This document shows, piece by piece, positions 25,751-34,429 of a DNA stretch of 52,684 nucleotides. A program made the position numbers and the translations under genes. The stretch is from Pseudomonas guariconensis (GTDB lineage Bacteria; Pseudomonadota; Gammaproteobacteria; Pseudomonadales; Pseudomonadaceae), in contig NZ_JADLJL010000033.1 in the NCBI RefSeq assembly GCF_015680235.1, positions 1-52,684 on the forward strand, read 5' to 3'. Each line of letters begins with the position of its first letter. The first letter of the stretch is position 1. The notes below the pieces were generated by a model. The model saw nothing but the letters and a program-made list of their open reading frames with translations, had not been told where the DNA came from and ran no database searches.

Positions 25751-26086
25751 ATGCGAGATACCCCTTTGCTTGTGCATACACGTAACGTCCATGGCTGGGA
25801 GCGCGCCAGCTCCCTGGCCGGTGGCGCCTTGATGATCAGCAAGGGCCTGCGCCACGGCGGCCTGGTCGGCCTGCTGCAGATCGTGGTCGGTGGCATGGCC
25901 CTGGCCCGGGGCGTCAGTGGGCACTGCTCGACCAAGGCCTGGTGGCAGCGACACCGGGCCGAGTACCTGCAACTTCGTGGGGACATCGAGCGCAGCGCAG
26001 CAGAGCTCAAGGCGCTCAAGGCCAGCGCCGAGGCGGCGACACAGGGCGTGACGGTGACTGGGGTCGAGCCCAAGGCCAAGGGCTGA
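25751..26086 (+). CDS. YgaP-like transmembrane domain protein (DUF2892)
   Basis: The 111-residue protein begins RNVHGWERASSLAGGALMIS, the pattern of the YgaP-like transmembrane domain (DUF2892), with two short hydrophobic segments (LAGGALMISKGL and GGLVGLLQIVVGGMALARG) forming a helical hairpin. There is no rhodanese domain. The C-terminal 40 residues form a likely coiled coil (AEYLQLRGDIERSAAELKAL). The role is unknown. The start has TGGAG ten bases upstream. Confidence 0.82.
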   Translation: MRDTPLLVHTRNVHGWERASSLAGGALMISKGLRHGGLVGLLQIVVGGMALARGVSGHCSTKAWWQRHRAEYLQLRGDIERSAAELKALKASAEAATQGVTVTGVEPKAKG

Positions 26087-26100
26087 GGCGCCTGGGTCGG

Positions 26101-26196
26101 CGCTATCGCGGGGCAAGCCCGCTCTCATAGAACAATGCATAACTATTTGATTTTGCAGGCCCTTTGTGGGAGCGGGCTTACCCCGCGATAGCGCCG
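26101..26196. repeat. Head-to-head REP pair with conserved spacer
   Basis: TATCGCGGGGCAAGCCCGCT is mirrored by AGCGGGCTTACCCCGCGATA. The spacer, including GCATAACTATTTGATTTTGC, is nearly the same as that at 9272-9313. Confidence 0.85.
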
Positions 26197-26219
26197 GCCC
26201 TGCCATCCAGGGCCTCGTC

Positions 26220-27428
26220 TCAACGCAGGACCTTACTCTCCAGCACCTCGGAACGCCGCCCCAGCACGCTCTCGCTGAGCTGGATGAATTCCTCGGTGTT
26301 GACGCTGGGCAGGCGCATCAACGCCCGGGTGACATCGTCCAGCGACCGCTTGTCATGGGTGTGCAGGCGAATCTCGCGATCCAGCGCCTGGAGCAGCAGC
26401 ACGCCACGGGCAACCTGGGCGACATCGGCGTGTTCGCCGCGCAGTTGGGTAACCTTGGCACCACGCTTGTGCAGGCGTGCCTGCCAGGCTTCGTAGCGGT
26501 CGTCACTGATGCCGCCGGCGCGGCGCAGCAACTCGGTGGCGTAGTAATCAGCCAGGCTTTCGCCCAGCCAGTCGCTGCCGTCACGGTCGTTGACCTGGGC
26601 GAACAGCTGCACCAGCTCGCGCAGCAGCGGGCTGGCGCCGCTCTCGCCGATCAGCGGGCGGGCGCTGTGCAGGTAGATCGAGTTATGCCCGGCCAACGCG
26701 CCCCGCCACATTTCGTCGCGCGCGCCCACCAGCAGCAGCTTGGGCGGGTTGCGCGGGAACACCGCCTGCAATTGGGGCCAGATGAAGGTCAGCAGGGTCA
26801 GGGTGTCCATCCGGCGCATGCCCTGCCCCTGCGGCGCGGCCACGGTCACTTCCGTATCGCCCAGGCGCGCGCGGCGGCTGCCCAGGTTGCCGGCGAGCAT
26901 CCAACCGGTGGGCCGGTCGAACAGCCGCGAAACATCGTCGATGCGAAACTTCTGCTTGCCGATACGCGGCCAGGCGGTTTCGACGCTTTTCCAGCCAGCC
27001 GGCAGCTCGAACGCCAGGCGCGCTACCAGCTCGGTGCCATCCTGCTGGTCCAGCCGCGCCGCCGGTACCAGCAGGTCGCCGCGCAACAGTGCCCAATGCG
27101 CAGTGATGCGGCTCTCGTAGGCGCCACCGCGCGGCTTCTGGTCCAACTGCACGCGATAGCTGAGCTGGGTCTTGCCCGCGGCCGGGTGCCAGACGCCCCG
27201 CTCGCCCTGTACCTGCCATTGGCCATCGGCCTGGAAGTCGCTGTAGGCGCCCTGCTTGCCCAGGTCGAAATCCAGACTGCGCACGACACTGCCATCGGCC
27301 AGGGTCAATTGCACCTCGGCCTGGCCGCTCGCCGGCAACAGGCGCACCTGGTAATCCAGGTCGACCTTCTTGGCCCAGGCCGGCGCACAGGCCACCAGGC
27401 CCAGAACCCACAACAGATGGCAACGCAT
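26220..27428 (-). CDS. Periplasmic M61-like protein lacking the HExxH site
   Basis: The 402-residue product has a signal peptide (LLWVLGLVACAPAWA), an N-terminal beta region and a C-terminal helical part resembling gluzincin peptidases of the M61 (glycyl aminopeptidase) type: LLRELVQLF (268-276) sits where HExxH should be, and WLGESLADYYATELL (287-301) matches the third-ligand helix WFxEGFxDYYA. Both zinc histidines are replaced (Arg270, Gln274), so it is probably not a zinc peptidase. It follows ycgN on the same strand after 47 bases and may be co-transcribed. Confidence 0.75.
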   Translation of the reverse strand: MRCHLLWVLGLVACAPAWAKKVDLDYQVRLLPASGQAEVQLTLADGSVVRSLDFDLGKQGAYSDFQADGQWQVQGERGVWHPAAGKTQLSYRVQLDQKPRGGAYESRITAHWALLRGDLLVPAARLDQQDGTELVARLAFELPAGWKSVETAWPRIGKQKFRIDDVSRLFDRPTGWMLAGNLGSRRARLGDTEVTVAAPQGQGMRRMDTLTLLTFIWPQLQAVFPRNPPKLLLVGARDEMWRGALAGHNSIYLHSARPLIGESGASPLLRELVQLFAQVNDRDGSDWLGESLADYYATELLRRAGGISDDRYEAWQARLHKRGAKVTQLRGEHADVAQVARGVLLLQALDREIRLHTHDKRSLDDVTRALMRLPSVNTEEFIQLSESVLGRRSEVLESKVLR

Positions 27429-27475
27429 TCAGAACTCCTTGTTCCAGAGGCGAAAGGAAGACAGGCGCGGTTCGC

Positions 27476-27925
27476 TCAGCTCGCGCGGAAGATGAGGTGG
27501 TCCTCCCAGTCGTCTTCGTCGACATCATGCTCGCTGAGCATGCGCCCAGACTGGGAGATACGTTGTTCGTGCACCTGCGTGCGGTCGCCGCATACCAGGT
27601 GGTGCCAGGCTGGCAGGTCCTTGCCTTCGCTGACCAGGCGATAGCCGCAGGTGCTCGGCAGCCATTTGAACTGGTCGGCCTTGCCGGGGGTGAGCTGGAT
27701 GCAGTCAGGCACCTGGGCGAAGCGGTTGGGGTAGTCGCTGCATTGGCAGGTGGTCAGGTCCAGCAGCTTGCAGGCGATACGCGTGTAGTAGACGCTGTTG
27801 TCGTCCTCATCCTCGAGCTTCTGCAGGCAGCACAGGCCGCAGCCATCGCAGAGCGACTCCCACTCCTGCGGGTCGAGCTGTTCAAGGGTCTTGCGCCGCC
27901 AGAAGGGCGCGTTGTCGGCGATCAT
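27476..27925 (-). CDS. ycgN: YcgN family cysteine cluster protein
   Basis: The 149-residue protein has the YcgN cysteine cluster: CDGCGLCC near residue 27, then single cysteines in IACKLLDLTTCQCSDYPNR and further downstream. Such clusters (UPF0260/CxxCxxCC type) probably bind zinc or an Fe-S cluster; the function is unknown. The ATG at 27925 with AGGAA nine bases upstream is preferred over a TTG nine codons earlier. It belongs to the rnd-ycgL neighbourhood commonly seen in pseudomonads. Confidence 0.9.
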   Translation of the reverse strand: MIADNAPFWRRKTLEQLDPQEWESLCDGCGLCCLQKLEDEDDNSVYYTRIACKLLDLTTCQCSDYPNRFAQVPDCIQLTPGKADQFKWLPSTCGYRLVSEGKDLPAWHHLVCGDRTQVHEQRISQSGRMLSEHDVDEDDWEDHLIFRAS

Positions 27926-28209
27926 CACACGTGTTCCTGCATTGAACTTCAATCCGCGGCGCGCGGCGGCGCCAGTCTAGAGCCTGTCCGGGGCCAATGC
28001 CAGACCGCTGGTCAGTGCTGGCAGGAGGCAGTAGCGTGCGCGCTTTCTCCCGGGTGCCAGCGAGGAAAGACCGGCGCTGTTGGCGGCCGAGGGTGATTTC
28101 AGACTGTAAACCGGGGCTGGCCCTATCGCGGGCAAGCCCGCTGCCACAGGCTCGCCGCAGCTGCAGAACCGGCGCAGTGGCTGTGGGCTTGTCCGGCGAT
28201 GGAGCCGAT
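27926..28209. other. Intergenic region before ycgN
   Basis: The 284-base gap between the dehydrogenase and ycgN holds a REP pair in its right half and no recognisable gene in its left half. Confidence 0.5.
28119..28206. repeat. Head-to-head REP pair
   Basis: GGCCCTATCGCGGGCAAGCC with CGCTGCCACAG is mirrored by GCTGTGGGCTTGTCCGGCGA and TGGAGCC. The right REP ends against the stop codon of the dehydrogenase gene. Confidence 0.75.
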
Positions 28210-29142
28210 TCAATACCCGCGCTGAAAATCCACTTCCCCGCGCAACCCCTGCCCTGCCTGGTACGCCTGCACATTCTCGACGAATAACCGCACCATCGCC
28301 GCCGGCGAGGTAGGTGCCGAGCTGTGCCCGGTCAGCAGCAGGCCCCAGGCGGTCCAGAACGGGTGTTGCCGGGGCAACGGCTCCTGGCGGCAGACATCGA
28401 TCACCGCCCCGGCCAGGTGGCCCTCCTTCAACGCATGCACCAAGTCGGCATCGACCACCGCCACGCCGCGCCCAGCATTGATGAACAACGCACTGGGCTT
28501 GAAGCGCTTGAACAGCGCCGCATCGTACAGGTCGTGGGTGGCTGGGGTGTCCGGCAGCAGGTTGAGCACGTAGTCGGCCTGCTCCACCATGCGAGGCAAA
28601 TCCTCGAGCCCCGCCACTTCGACGAATGGCGCCTGTTCCCGCGCCTGGCTGGCGACACCGTGAAGGATCGCCCCGAACGGCACCAGGAACTCGGCCACCC
28701 GCTGGCCGATATCGCCCGTGCCGACCACCAGCACCCGACGCCCCTCCAGGCTGCGCCCCGGGCGGTCGTCCCAGCGCCGCTCGACCTGGCTCACCAGGCG
28801 CGCCAGCACATCGCGCTCGTGGATCAGCATATAGGTAAGCATGTATTCGGCCATTACCTGGCCGAAGATGCCCACGGCCCGGGTCAGGCGATAGTCACGT
28901 GGCAACCCTTCGGCCAGCAGCGGGGTGATACCGGCCCAGGTGGACTGTATCCACGCGGGGCTGTGGCCCTGGCGCAGCAGGCTGGCCAGAAGGTCCGGCT
29001 GGCCCAGCCATACCGGGCAACCGGCAGCCTGGCGCGCAAGCTCGGCGGAATCGCCGCTGGTGACGATCTCCAGCGTCGGCGCCGCCTCGCCGAGCAGGCG
29101 GGCATAGTTGGCATGATCCTGTTCAGCGATCAGAACGCGCAT
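28210..29142 (-). CDS. D-2-hydroxyacid dehydrogenase (NAD(P)-binding)
   Basis: The 310-residue protein fits the GhrA-like branch. The nucleotide-binding loop GTGDIGQRVAEF lies near 145, followed by the catalytic-Arg region INAGRGVAVVDADLV and the Glu in DVCRQEPLP; the catalytic His is in TGHSSAPT. It would reduce glyoxylate, hydroxypyruvate or a similar 2-oxoacid. The ATG at 29142 begins with the family pattern MRVLIAEQD. It follows ycgL after 78 bases on the same strand. Confidence 0.88.
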   Translation of the reverse strand: MRVLIAEQDHANYARLLGEAAPTLEIVTSGDSAELARQAAGCPVWLGQPDLLASLLRQGHSPAWIQSTWAGITPLLAEGLPRDYRLTRAVGIFGQVMAEYMLTYMLIHERDVLARLVSQVERRWDDRPGRSLEGRRVLVVGTGDIGQRVAEFLVPFGAILHGVASQAREQAPFVEVAGLEDLPRMVEQADYVLNLLPDTPATHDLYDAALFKRFKPSALFINAGRGVAVVDADLVHALKEGHLAGAVIDVCRQEPLPRQHPFWTAWGLLLTGHSSAPTSPAAMVRLFVENVQAYQAGQGLRGEVDFQRGY

Positions 29143-29220
29143 GTACGAAACAACCTTGGCAAACAACGAAGACGACCCGACAGGCGGGCCGCTTGACGAA
29201 CGATGGGGACCAGGCCGGGA

Positions 29221-29514
29221 TCAGGCCGGGTCGTTGCGGCGCAGCAGCTCTTCGGGCAAATGCTCGATGTAGTCGTCCTCGGGCGGCGGCATCTGCAGGT
29301 GGTAGCCCTGGTTGTCGAGGTTCTCCAGCACCTTGGCGATGTCCTCCCGGGCCAGCTTGCGCTCGGGGGTCAGCACCAGGTCGAAGGCGTGCACGGGGGT
29401 GCCGAAGAACGGCAGCAAGGCCTCGGGAACGCGCGCCAGGCCTTCGGCCTTGAGCACATAGAGGTACATTTCGTTCTTGCGTGGGCTCTTGTAGATCGAG
29501 CAAATACGTTTCAT
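29221..29514 (-). CDS. ycgL: YcgL domain protein
   Basis: The 97-residue protein starts MKRICSIYKSPRKNEMYLYV, the conserved beginning of the YcgL family, and contains LTPERKLAREDIAKVLENLD. The fold is known but the function is not. It overlaps the stop codon of rnd by one base (TGATG), so the two genes are translationally coupled; the constant linkage to RNase D suggests an RNA-related role, which is inference. Confidence 0.92.
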   Translation of the reverse strand: MKRICSIYKSPRKNEMYLYVLKAEGLARVPEALLPFFGTPVHAFDLVLTPERKLAREDIAKVLENLDNQGYHLQMPPPEDDYIEHLPEELLRRNDPA

Positions 29515-30641
29515 CAGGATTCTCCGGCGCCCGCCAGGTTATCCAGCAGGGCCTGGCCCATGCGCTCGCGACGCCAGCCGCGCAGCGAATCGGGCAGTTG
29601 ATAGGGGCCGTTGGGGAAGCCGCTCTTGAGCAGGGCTTCGAGGGTTTTCTTGCGCAGCATGAGCTCTGGCGCGATGCCCAGGCGCTCGCCTTCGGCTTGG
29701 CCGACCGCGCGCAGGCGCTTGAGGATGCCCGAGGCTTCGATCGGCAACGGCTCGGGCAAGGCTTGCGGCCACTGCTCGGCCGGCAGGCTCGCGGCGCGCT
29801 TGATCAGCTCCAGGAGGAACTGCCCGTCCTGGCGGATGGTGCGCGGGTGCATGTCGTCGATCCTGGCCAAGGCCGACAGGTTGTCCGGTTGGCTCTTGGC
29901 CATGGGCCACAGCGAGTGCTCGCGCAGCACACGGTTGCGCGGCAAGTCGCGGCTGCGTGCCTCGCGCTCGCGCCAGGCGCATAGCTCACGCAGCACCGCC
30001 AGTTGTTGAGGGTTCAGCTTCCAGGCCAGCTTGACGTCGCGGTACAGCGTCTCGGGCTCCACCTCGCGGCGCAGCTGGGCGACCAGCTCGGCGCCGTCTT
30101 CCAGCACCCAGGCGTACTTGTCGTCGGATAACCGTGGCCGCAGCGCGCTGAACAGCTCGGCCAGGTGCACGGCATCTTCGGCAGCGTAGCTGACCTGGGT
30201 CTCGGACAGCGGGCGCTGCAGCCAGTCCGAACGGGTTTCGCCCTTGGGCAGCTCCAGGCCCAGCACCTCCTGGACCAGACGCGAATAGCCCATGGAGAAA
30301 CCGATGTTCAGGTAGCCGGCGGCCAGCTGGGTATCGAACAGCGGCTGCGGCAGCTTGCCGGTCAGGCGCAGGAGCACTTCCAGGTCTTCGCTGCAGGCAT
30401 GCAGCACCTTGACCACGCCCGGGTCTTCGAGCAGTTCGGCCAGCGGCTGCCAGTCGCGGATCAGCAACGGGTCGATCAGGTACGCCCGGTTGCCCTCGCC
30501 GACCTGGATCAGGCCGGCCTTGGGGTAGAAGGTGTCGACCCGCATGAATTCGGTGTCGAGCGCTACGAAGGGCAGTTCGCGCCAGGCCCGGCAGTGTTCG
30601 GCCAGGGTCTGGTCGTCACGTATCCAGTGTATTTCGATGGC
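29514..30641 (-). CDS. rnd: Ribonuclease D
   Basis: RNase D trims the 3' ends of tRNA precursors and other small RNAs. The 375-residue protein has the DEDD exonuclease domain at the N-terminus (FVALDTEFMRVDTF carries the Asp and Glu; further residues in HACSEDLEVL and YAAEDAVHLAEL) and one or two HRDC domains after about residue 205. The GTG at 30641 preceded by GGGAGAG gives the family start AIEIHWIRDD. It heads a set with ycgL and probably the dehydrogenase. Confidence 0.93.
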   Translation of the reverse strand, partial: AIEIHWIRDDQTLAEHCRAWRELPFVALDTEFMRVDTFYPKAGLIQVGEGNRAYLIDPLLIRDWQPLAELLEDPGVVKVLHACSEDLEVLLRLTGKLPQPLFDTQLAAGYLNIGFSMGYSRLVQEVLGLELPKGETRSDWLQRPLSETQVSYAAEDAVHLAELFSALRPRLSDDKYAWVLEDGAELVAQLRREVEPETLYRDVKLAWKLNPQQLAVLRELCAWREREARSRDLPRNRVLREHSLWPMAKSQPDNLSALARIDDMHPRTIRQDGQFLLELIKRAASLPAEQWPQALPEPLPIEASGILKRLRAVGQAEGERLGIAPELMLRKKTLEALLKSGFPNGPYQLPDSLRGWRRERMGQALLDNLAGAGES

Positions 30642-30723
30642 CACGAGGCTCTCCCACAAATATTGGCGCGCAGTATATACGGCGCGGGCATTGGGGGTGA
30701 AACCTGCGCCATCCTTGGTTTGA

Positions 30724-32364
30724 TCAACGGTCAGCGGTCATCCACGGACGACAGCTGGCGAACATGTCCATCGATTGCCGGTAGACCTCGGTGCGCACCT
30801 GCAACAGGCCGAGCATCGAATGGAACAGGTTGTCCTGGCTCAACGGCGCGTCGCGCAGGCGGCCCAGGCAGTCACTGTCGAGCGAAAAGTCCTGGCGATA
30901 GCTGTCGGAGAACCACATCAACAGTGGCACGTGGCGCTGCTGCTCAGGGGCCAGCATGTAGGGGGTGCCGTGCAGGTAGAGGTTGTATTCGCCCAATGAT
31001 TCGCCGTGGTCGGAGAGGTAGATCATCGCCGTATCGACCTTGTCCTGGCGGCTGCGCAGCAGGTCGATCAGCGAGGCCAGCACCTGGTCGGTATAGGCCA
31101 GGGTATTGTCGTAGCTGTTGACGATCGATTGCTGGTCGCACTGGTTCAGGGCATTGCTCTGGCACACCGGGGTGAAGCGCTGGGCGCTGGCCGGGTAGCG
31201 TTTGTAATAGTCGGGGCCGTGGCTGCCCATCTGGTGCAGCACCAGCACGGTGTCATGGTCGAGGTTGTCGAGCAGCTCGCCCAGGCCCTGCAGGAGGATC
31301 TCGTCGCGGCACTCGCCATCGGCACACAGTTTCGGGTCCTTGAGGTTGCTGACATCGACGAACTGCACCCGGTCGCAGGTGCCTTTGCAGCCGGACTGGT
31401 TATCGCGCCACTGCACGCTGAGGCCAGTACGCTGGAGGATGTCCAGAAGCCCTTCGCGGTTCTTGGCGACGCTGGCGTCGTAGTCCTTGCGCGGCATGCC
31501 GGAGAACATGCACGGCACCGACACGGCCGTCTCGGTACCACAGGAATGCACATCGGAGAAAGCCAGCAGGCCCTGTTCCTTGCCCAGGTTCGGGGTGGTG
31601 TCGCGGTCGTAGCCCAGTACACCGAAGTTCTGCGCCCGAGCGCTCTCCCCCACCACCAGCACGGTCAGCGACTTGCGCGCGTGGCGTTGCCAGGCGGCGC
31701 TGTCACGTTTGGCGTCCTCCCCGTAATGCTGGAATGGCCGGGTGGCGCTGCCCAGGCGTTCACCGACATAGCCGAACGAGGCGCCGACGATGTTGCTCGG
31801 GGTGAGCATCAGGCGGATCTCGTGGTGGTTGCGAAACAGCGAGGCCAGGCCCTGGTAGTTGACCAGTGCCACCGAGCCCAGGGCCGCGACGCACGCGCCG
31901 CTGACCACCAGCTTACCGAACAGCTCGCGGTGCCAAGGGCGATAGACGATGGGCGCCTTCCACACCAGCAACGAAGGCAGCGCACCGAGCAAGATCATAT
32001 ACAGCGCGAACGTCAGGGAGAGCAAGTCACGTACTTCCGTGACATTGGTCTCGGCGATATTACGAAACATGCCGGTGTCGATCAGTACGCCATATTGATT
32101 CATAAAGTAGGCGACGCCCGCGCCACTCATGAACAACAGGATCAGCACCGGTTTTAGTACGTACTTGAACGCCACCAACGTGAGGATGAGATTGAACGCG
32201 AAGAACATCAGCACGGCGAATGCCAGCAGCAGCCAGAGCCCCACCATGCCGGGCGGTACCACGGTCTGCAGGTGCTCCCAAAGCGCAGTGTTGAAACCGA
32301 TCAACAGGTAAAGACTGGCCAGCAACGTGACCCATTCGGCCCGCAGGTTCTTGAAGTTCGGCAT
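30724..32364 (-). CDS. eptA: Phosphoethanolamine--lipid A transferase
   Basis: The 546-residue inner-membrane enzyme has five N-terminal membrane helices and a periplasmic sulfatase-fold domain. VVGESARAQNFGVLGYDRDT supplies a metal-binding Glu, CGTETAVSVPCMFS carries the catalytic Thr, and YLSDHGESLGEYNLYLHGTP holds the metal-binding Asp-His. It transfers phosphoethanolamine to lipid A phosphates, which lowers surface charge and can give polymyxin resistance. It is monocistronic with an AT-rich upstream region that holds a 16-base palindrome. Confidence 0.9.
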   Translation of the reverse strand: MPNFKNLRAEWVTLLASLYLLIGFNTALWEHLQTVVPPGMVGLWLLLAFAVLMFFAFNLILTLVAFKYVLKPVLILLFMSGAGVAYFMNQYGVLIDTGMFRNIAETNVTEVRDLLSLTFALYMILLGALPSLLVWKAPIVYRPWHRELFGKLVVSGACVAALGSVALVNYQGLASLFRNHHEIRLMLTPSNIVGASFGYVGERLGSATRPFQHYGEDAKRDSAAWQRHARKSLTVLVVGESARAQNFGVLGYDRDTTPNLGKEQGLLAFSDVHSCGTETAVSVPCMFSGMPRKDYDASVAKNREGLLDILQRTGLSVQWRDNQSGCKGTCDRVQFVDVSNLKDPKLCADGECRDEILLQGLGELLDNLDHDTVLVLHQMGSHGPDYYKRYPASAQRFTPVCQSNALNQCDQQSIVNSYDNTLAYTDQVLASLIDLLRSRQDKVDTAMIYLSDHGESLGEYNLYLHGTPYMLAPEQQRHVPLLMWFSDSYRQDFSLDSDCLGRLRDAPLSQDNLFHSMLGLLQVRTEVYRQSMDMFASCRPWMTADR

Positions 32365-32628
32365 GATGTTCGCAGATGAGAGTTATTATCGGCCGTCGCA
32401 CCAGGCGGGGCACCGGGGAAGTTGGCCGAACTCTAGAAAGCGTGCCATCAATATTTCGTGAAAAAGATGCCAACGAATAATGGGCGGTGCGGTTTTTTCA
32501 GATGAAATGAATTTCATGTTTGCCAAGGCGACAAACGGTCCCTTGGCGCCCCCTCCCCCGCAACCGGGCAAAGGCGACTATCCTCAAGATTCAGGACTAT
32601 TTACCAACCCCTGACCCGAGGTGAAGAA
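32365..32628. promoter_or_regulatory. AT-rich divergent control region of eptA
   Basis: This 264-base gap separates eptA from the DUF465 gene. Its eptA half is clearly more AT-rich than the surroundings. It contains the perfect palindrome ATGAAAT-GA-ATTTCAT at 32502-32517, 138 bases upstream of eptA, a candidate regulator site. The DUF465 side has TATCCT near 32579 and the ribosome site GAGGTGAAGAA. Confidence 0.45.
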
Positions 32629-32862
32629 ATGCCAGTCCCGCATGATCTGCTCGCTGACCTGCACATTTCCGCTGACGATTTCCAGGCGCTGATCGACAAG
32701 GACCAGACGCTCCATCAACTGCACAAGGAGTACAACGCCAAGGACAAGGAAGTGGTGGCCGCCGAAGGTAACGGCACCTCCGACGACGCGGTGAACCGCC
32801 TGCGCAAGGAGCGCTTGTTGCTCAAGGACAGGATCGAACGGATCGTTCATCCAGCAAGGTGA
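32629..32862 (+). CDS. DUF465 (YdcH family) small coiled-coil protein
   Basis: The 77-residue protein has the DUF465 pattern: FQALIDKDQTLHQLHKEYNA, then an acidic-basic turn, and LRKERLLLKDRIERIV, forming a helical hairpin. The family is widespread, cytoplasmic and of unknown function. A GAGGTGAAGAA ribosome site precedes the ATG. It stands alone. Confidence 0.88.
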   Translation: MPVPHDLLADLHISADDFQALIDKDQTLHQLHKEYNAKDKEVVAAEGNGTSDDAVNRLRKERLLLKDRIERIVHPAR

Positions 32863-32883
32863 CCCCGCCTGCCAGTACCGACG

Positions 32884-32911
32884 CCGTCGCGGGGCAAGCC
32901 CGCCCCCACAG
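32884..32911. repeat. Single REP element
   Basis: GTCGCGGGGCAAGCCCGCCC, an inverted REP just after the DUF465 gene. Confidence 0.7.
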
Positions 32912-32978
32912 CGGGTAACGCCATCCTGGCCTGCCCCAAGGGTTGGATGGGTGTCCAGCTTCTTGGGGGGCAGCCCAT

Positions 32979-33041
32979 CCTGTGGGAGATTACCCAGCCC
33001 TTCGGGCTGCGCTGTCGCGCAGAGAACAAGCGGCTAGCGCC
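32979..33041. repeat. Intergenic repeat family B, full copy
   Basis: This copy has both halves: CCTGTGGGAGATTACCCAGC with CCTTCGGG, then CTGCGCTGTCGCGCAGAGAA and CAAGCGGCTAGCGC. The left half contains the small inverted repeat CAGCCC-TTC-GGGCTG. A REP follows directly. Confidence 0.75.
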
Positions 33042-33042
33042 G

Positions 33043-33087
33043 CCCTTGTGGGAGCGGCGGTGCGGCGGTCCGACTTGTCCCGCGATG
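33043..33087. repeat. REP element with inserted bases
   Basis: CTTGTGGGAGCGGCGGTGCG and GCGGTCCGACTTGTCCCGCG: a REP whose central part carries an extra GCGGTGCGGCGGTCCG. The same long form is seen inverted at 9384-9425. Confidence 0.65.
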
Positions 33088-33097
33088 CCTTCTACGC

Positions 33098-34261
33098 TCA
33101 GGCCGAAGCCTTGAGCGCGGTGTCCAGGTCCTCGATCAGGTCGCGGTAGTCCTCGATCCCGACCGACAGGCGCAGCAGGTTCTCGCTGATGCCCATCTGC
33201 CCCTTCTGCTCCGGGCTCAGGGAATTGTGCGACATGCTCCAGGAGTGGTTGATCATGCTCTCCACCCCGCCCAGCGAGTCGGCCAGCACGAAGATCGACA
33301 GCGCTTCCACCAGGCGGTTGACTGCTGCCCGGTCGCCCTTGATCTTCATCGCCACCACCGCCCCGCCGGTGCGCATCTGGCGCTTGGACAGCGCGTGCTG
33401 CGGGTGGCTTTCAAGTTCCGGGTAGTACACCTGCTCGACCTGTGGGTGCCCCTCCAGGAAGCGCGCCACGTGCAGGGCGTTGGCGCACTGGCGCTCCATG
33501 CGCACGTCCAGGGTCTTGAGCCCACGCAGGGCCAGGTAGCAGTCGAACGGCCCCTGGATGGCACCGACGGCCATGCTGATCCGGCGCAGGCGCTTGAGCA
33601 GCTCTTCGTTGGCGGCTACCACCACACCACCGATCAGGTCGGAGTGGCCGCCGATGTACTTGCTCGCCGAGTGCATCACCAGGTCCACGCCGAGGGTGAT
33701 CGGCTGCTGGTTCCAAGGCGAGCAGAAGGTGTTGTCGATGCAGGTGAGGATACCGCGCGCACGGGCCAGCTTGCACACCGCCTCGATGTCCACCAGGTGC
33801 AGCAACGGATTGGTCGGCGACTCGATCCAGATCAGCTGGGTCTCGGGGCGGATGGCCGCGGCCACGGCATCCAGGTCGTTGAGGTCGACATAGGTGGTGC
33901 TCAGGCCCGAGGTGCGGCTGCGGTAGTCTTCCATCAGGCGGAAGGTGCCGCCGTAGACCCCGTTCATCACCACCACGTGGGCATCCTTGGACAACAACTC
34001 GAGCACGGTCGCCGTGGCGCCCACGCCCGAGGCGGTGGCTACTGCGCCTGCGCCTTCCTCGAGGGCGGCGACACAGGTTTCGTAGGCATGCCGGGTCGGG
34101 TTGCTGACCCGGCTGTAGGCGTATTCGGGGTTGTCGTCCAGGCCGCGCTTGATGAACGAGCTGGTGGTGACGATGGCCGGAAAGATGGCGTTGTCGGCGA
34201 CGCTGGACTGCTCGCCGGCGTGGATGGTACGGGTGGCGAAATTGCGCGGCTTGTCGGACAT
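33098..34261 (-). CDS. Cystathionine gamma-synthase-like PLP enzyme
   Basis: The 387-residue Cys/Met-metabolism enzyme has YAYSRVSNPTRHAYE near the N-terminus, the cofactor region ASGVGATATVLELL, and the PLP lysine in VMHSASKYIGGHSDLIGG. It could be a cystathionine gamma-synthase, a gamma-lyase or a methionine gamma-lyase-like enzyme; pseudomonads often use O-succinylhomoserine sulfhydrylase instead, so the exact reaction is open. The divergent Lrp-type regulator suggests amino-acid-responsive control. The ATG at 34261 gives the usual start MSDKPRNFATRTIHAG. Confidence 0.83.
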   Translation of the reverse strand: MSDKPRNFATRTIHAGEQSSVADNAIFPAIVTTSSFIKRGLDDNPEYAYSRVSNPTRHAYETCVAALEEGAGAVATASGVGATATVLELLSKDAHVVVMNGVYGGTFRLMEDYRSRTSGLSTTYVDLNDLDAVAAAIRPETQLIWIESPTNPLLHLVDIEAVCKLARARGILTCIDNTFCSPWNQQPITLGVDLVMHSASKYIGGHSDLIGGVVVAANEELLKRLRRISMAVGAIQGPFDCYLALRGLKTLDVRMERQCANALHVARFLEGHPQVEQVYYPELESHPQHALSKRQMRTGGAVVAMKIKGDRAAVNRLVEALSIFVLADSLGGVESMINHSWSMSHNSLSPEQKGQMGISENLLRLSVGIEDYRDLIEDLDTALKASA

Positions 34262-34331
34262 GGTCGGGTCCATTGACTCTGCTGAGGTTGGAAAGCGCCA
34301 CTATCGCATATCCGGCGGGGCGGCGCCGAAT

Positions 34332-34354
34332 GGGAATGAACCTGTCGCATTCCC
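34332..34354. promoter_or_regulatory. Candidate Lrp/AsnC operator
   Basis: GGGAATG (34332-34338) and CATTCCC (34348-34354) form a perfect inverted repeat with a 9-base spacer, in the 168-base gap between the PLP enzyme and the divergent Lrp gene. A further half-site-like CGTTCCCC lies near 34372. Confidence 0.45.
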
Positions 34355-34429
34355 TTGCTGGCTATTTTTTTCGTTCCCCAAGCGCGCTAATCTCGAGAAA
34401 CTTTTCCTCACGCCAGCCAGCCACTCAAT

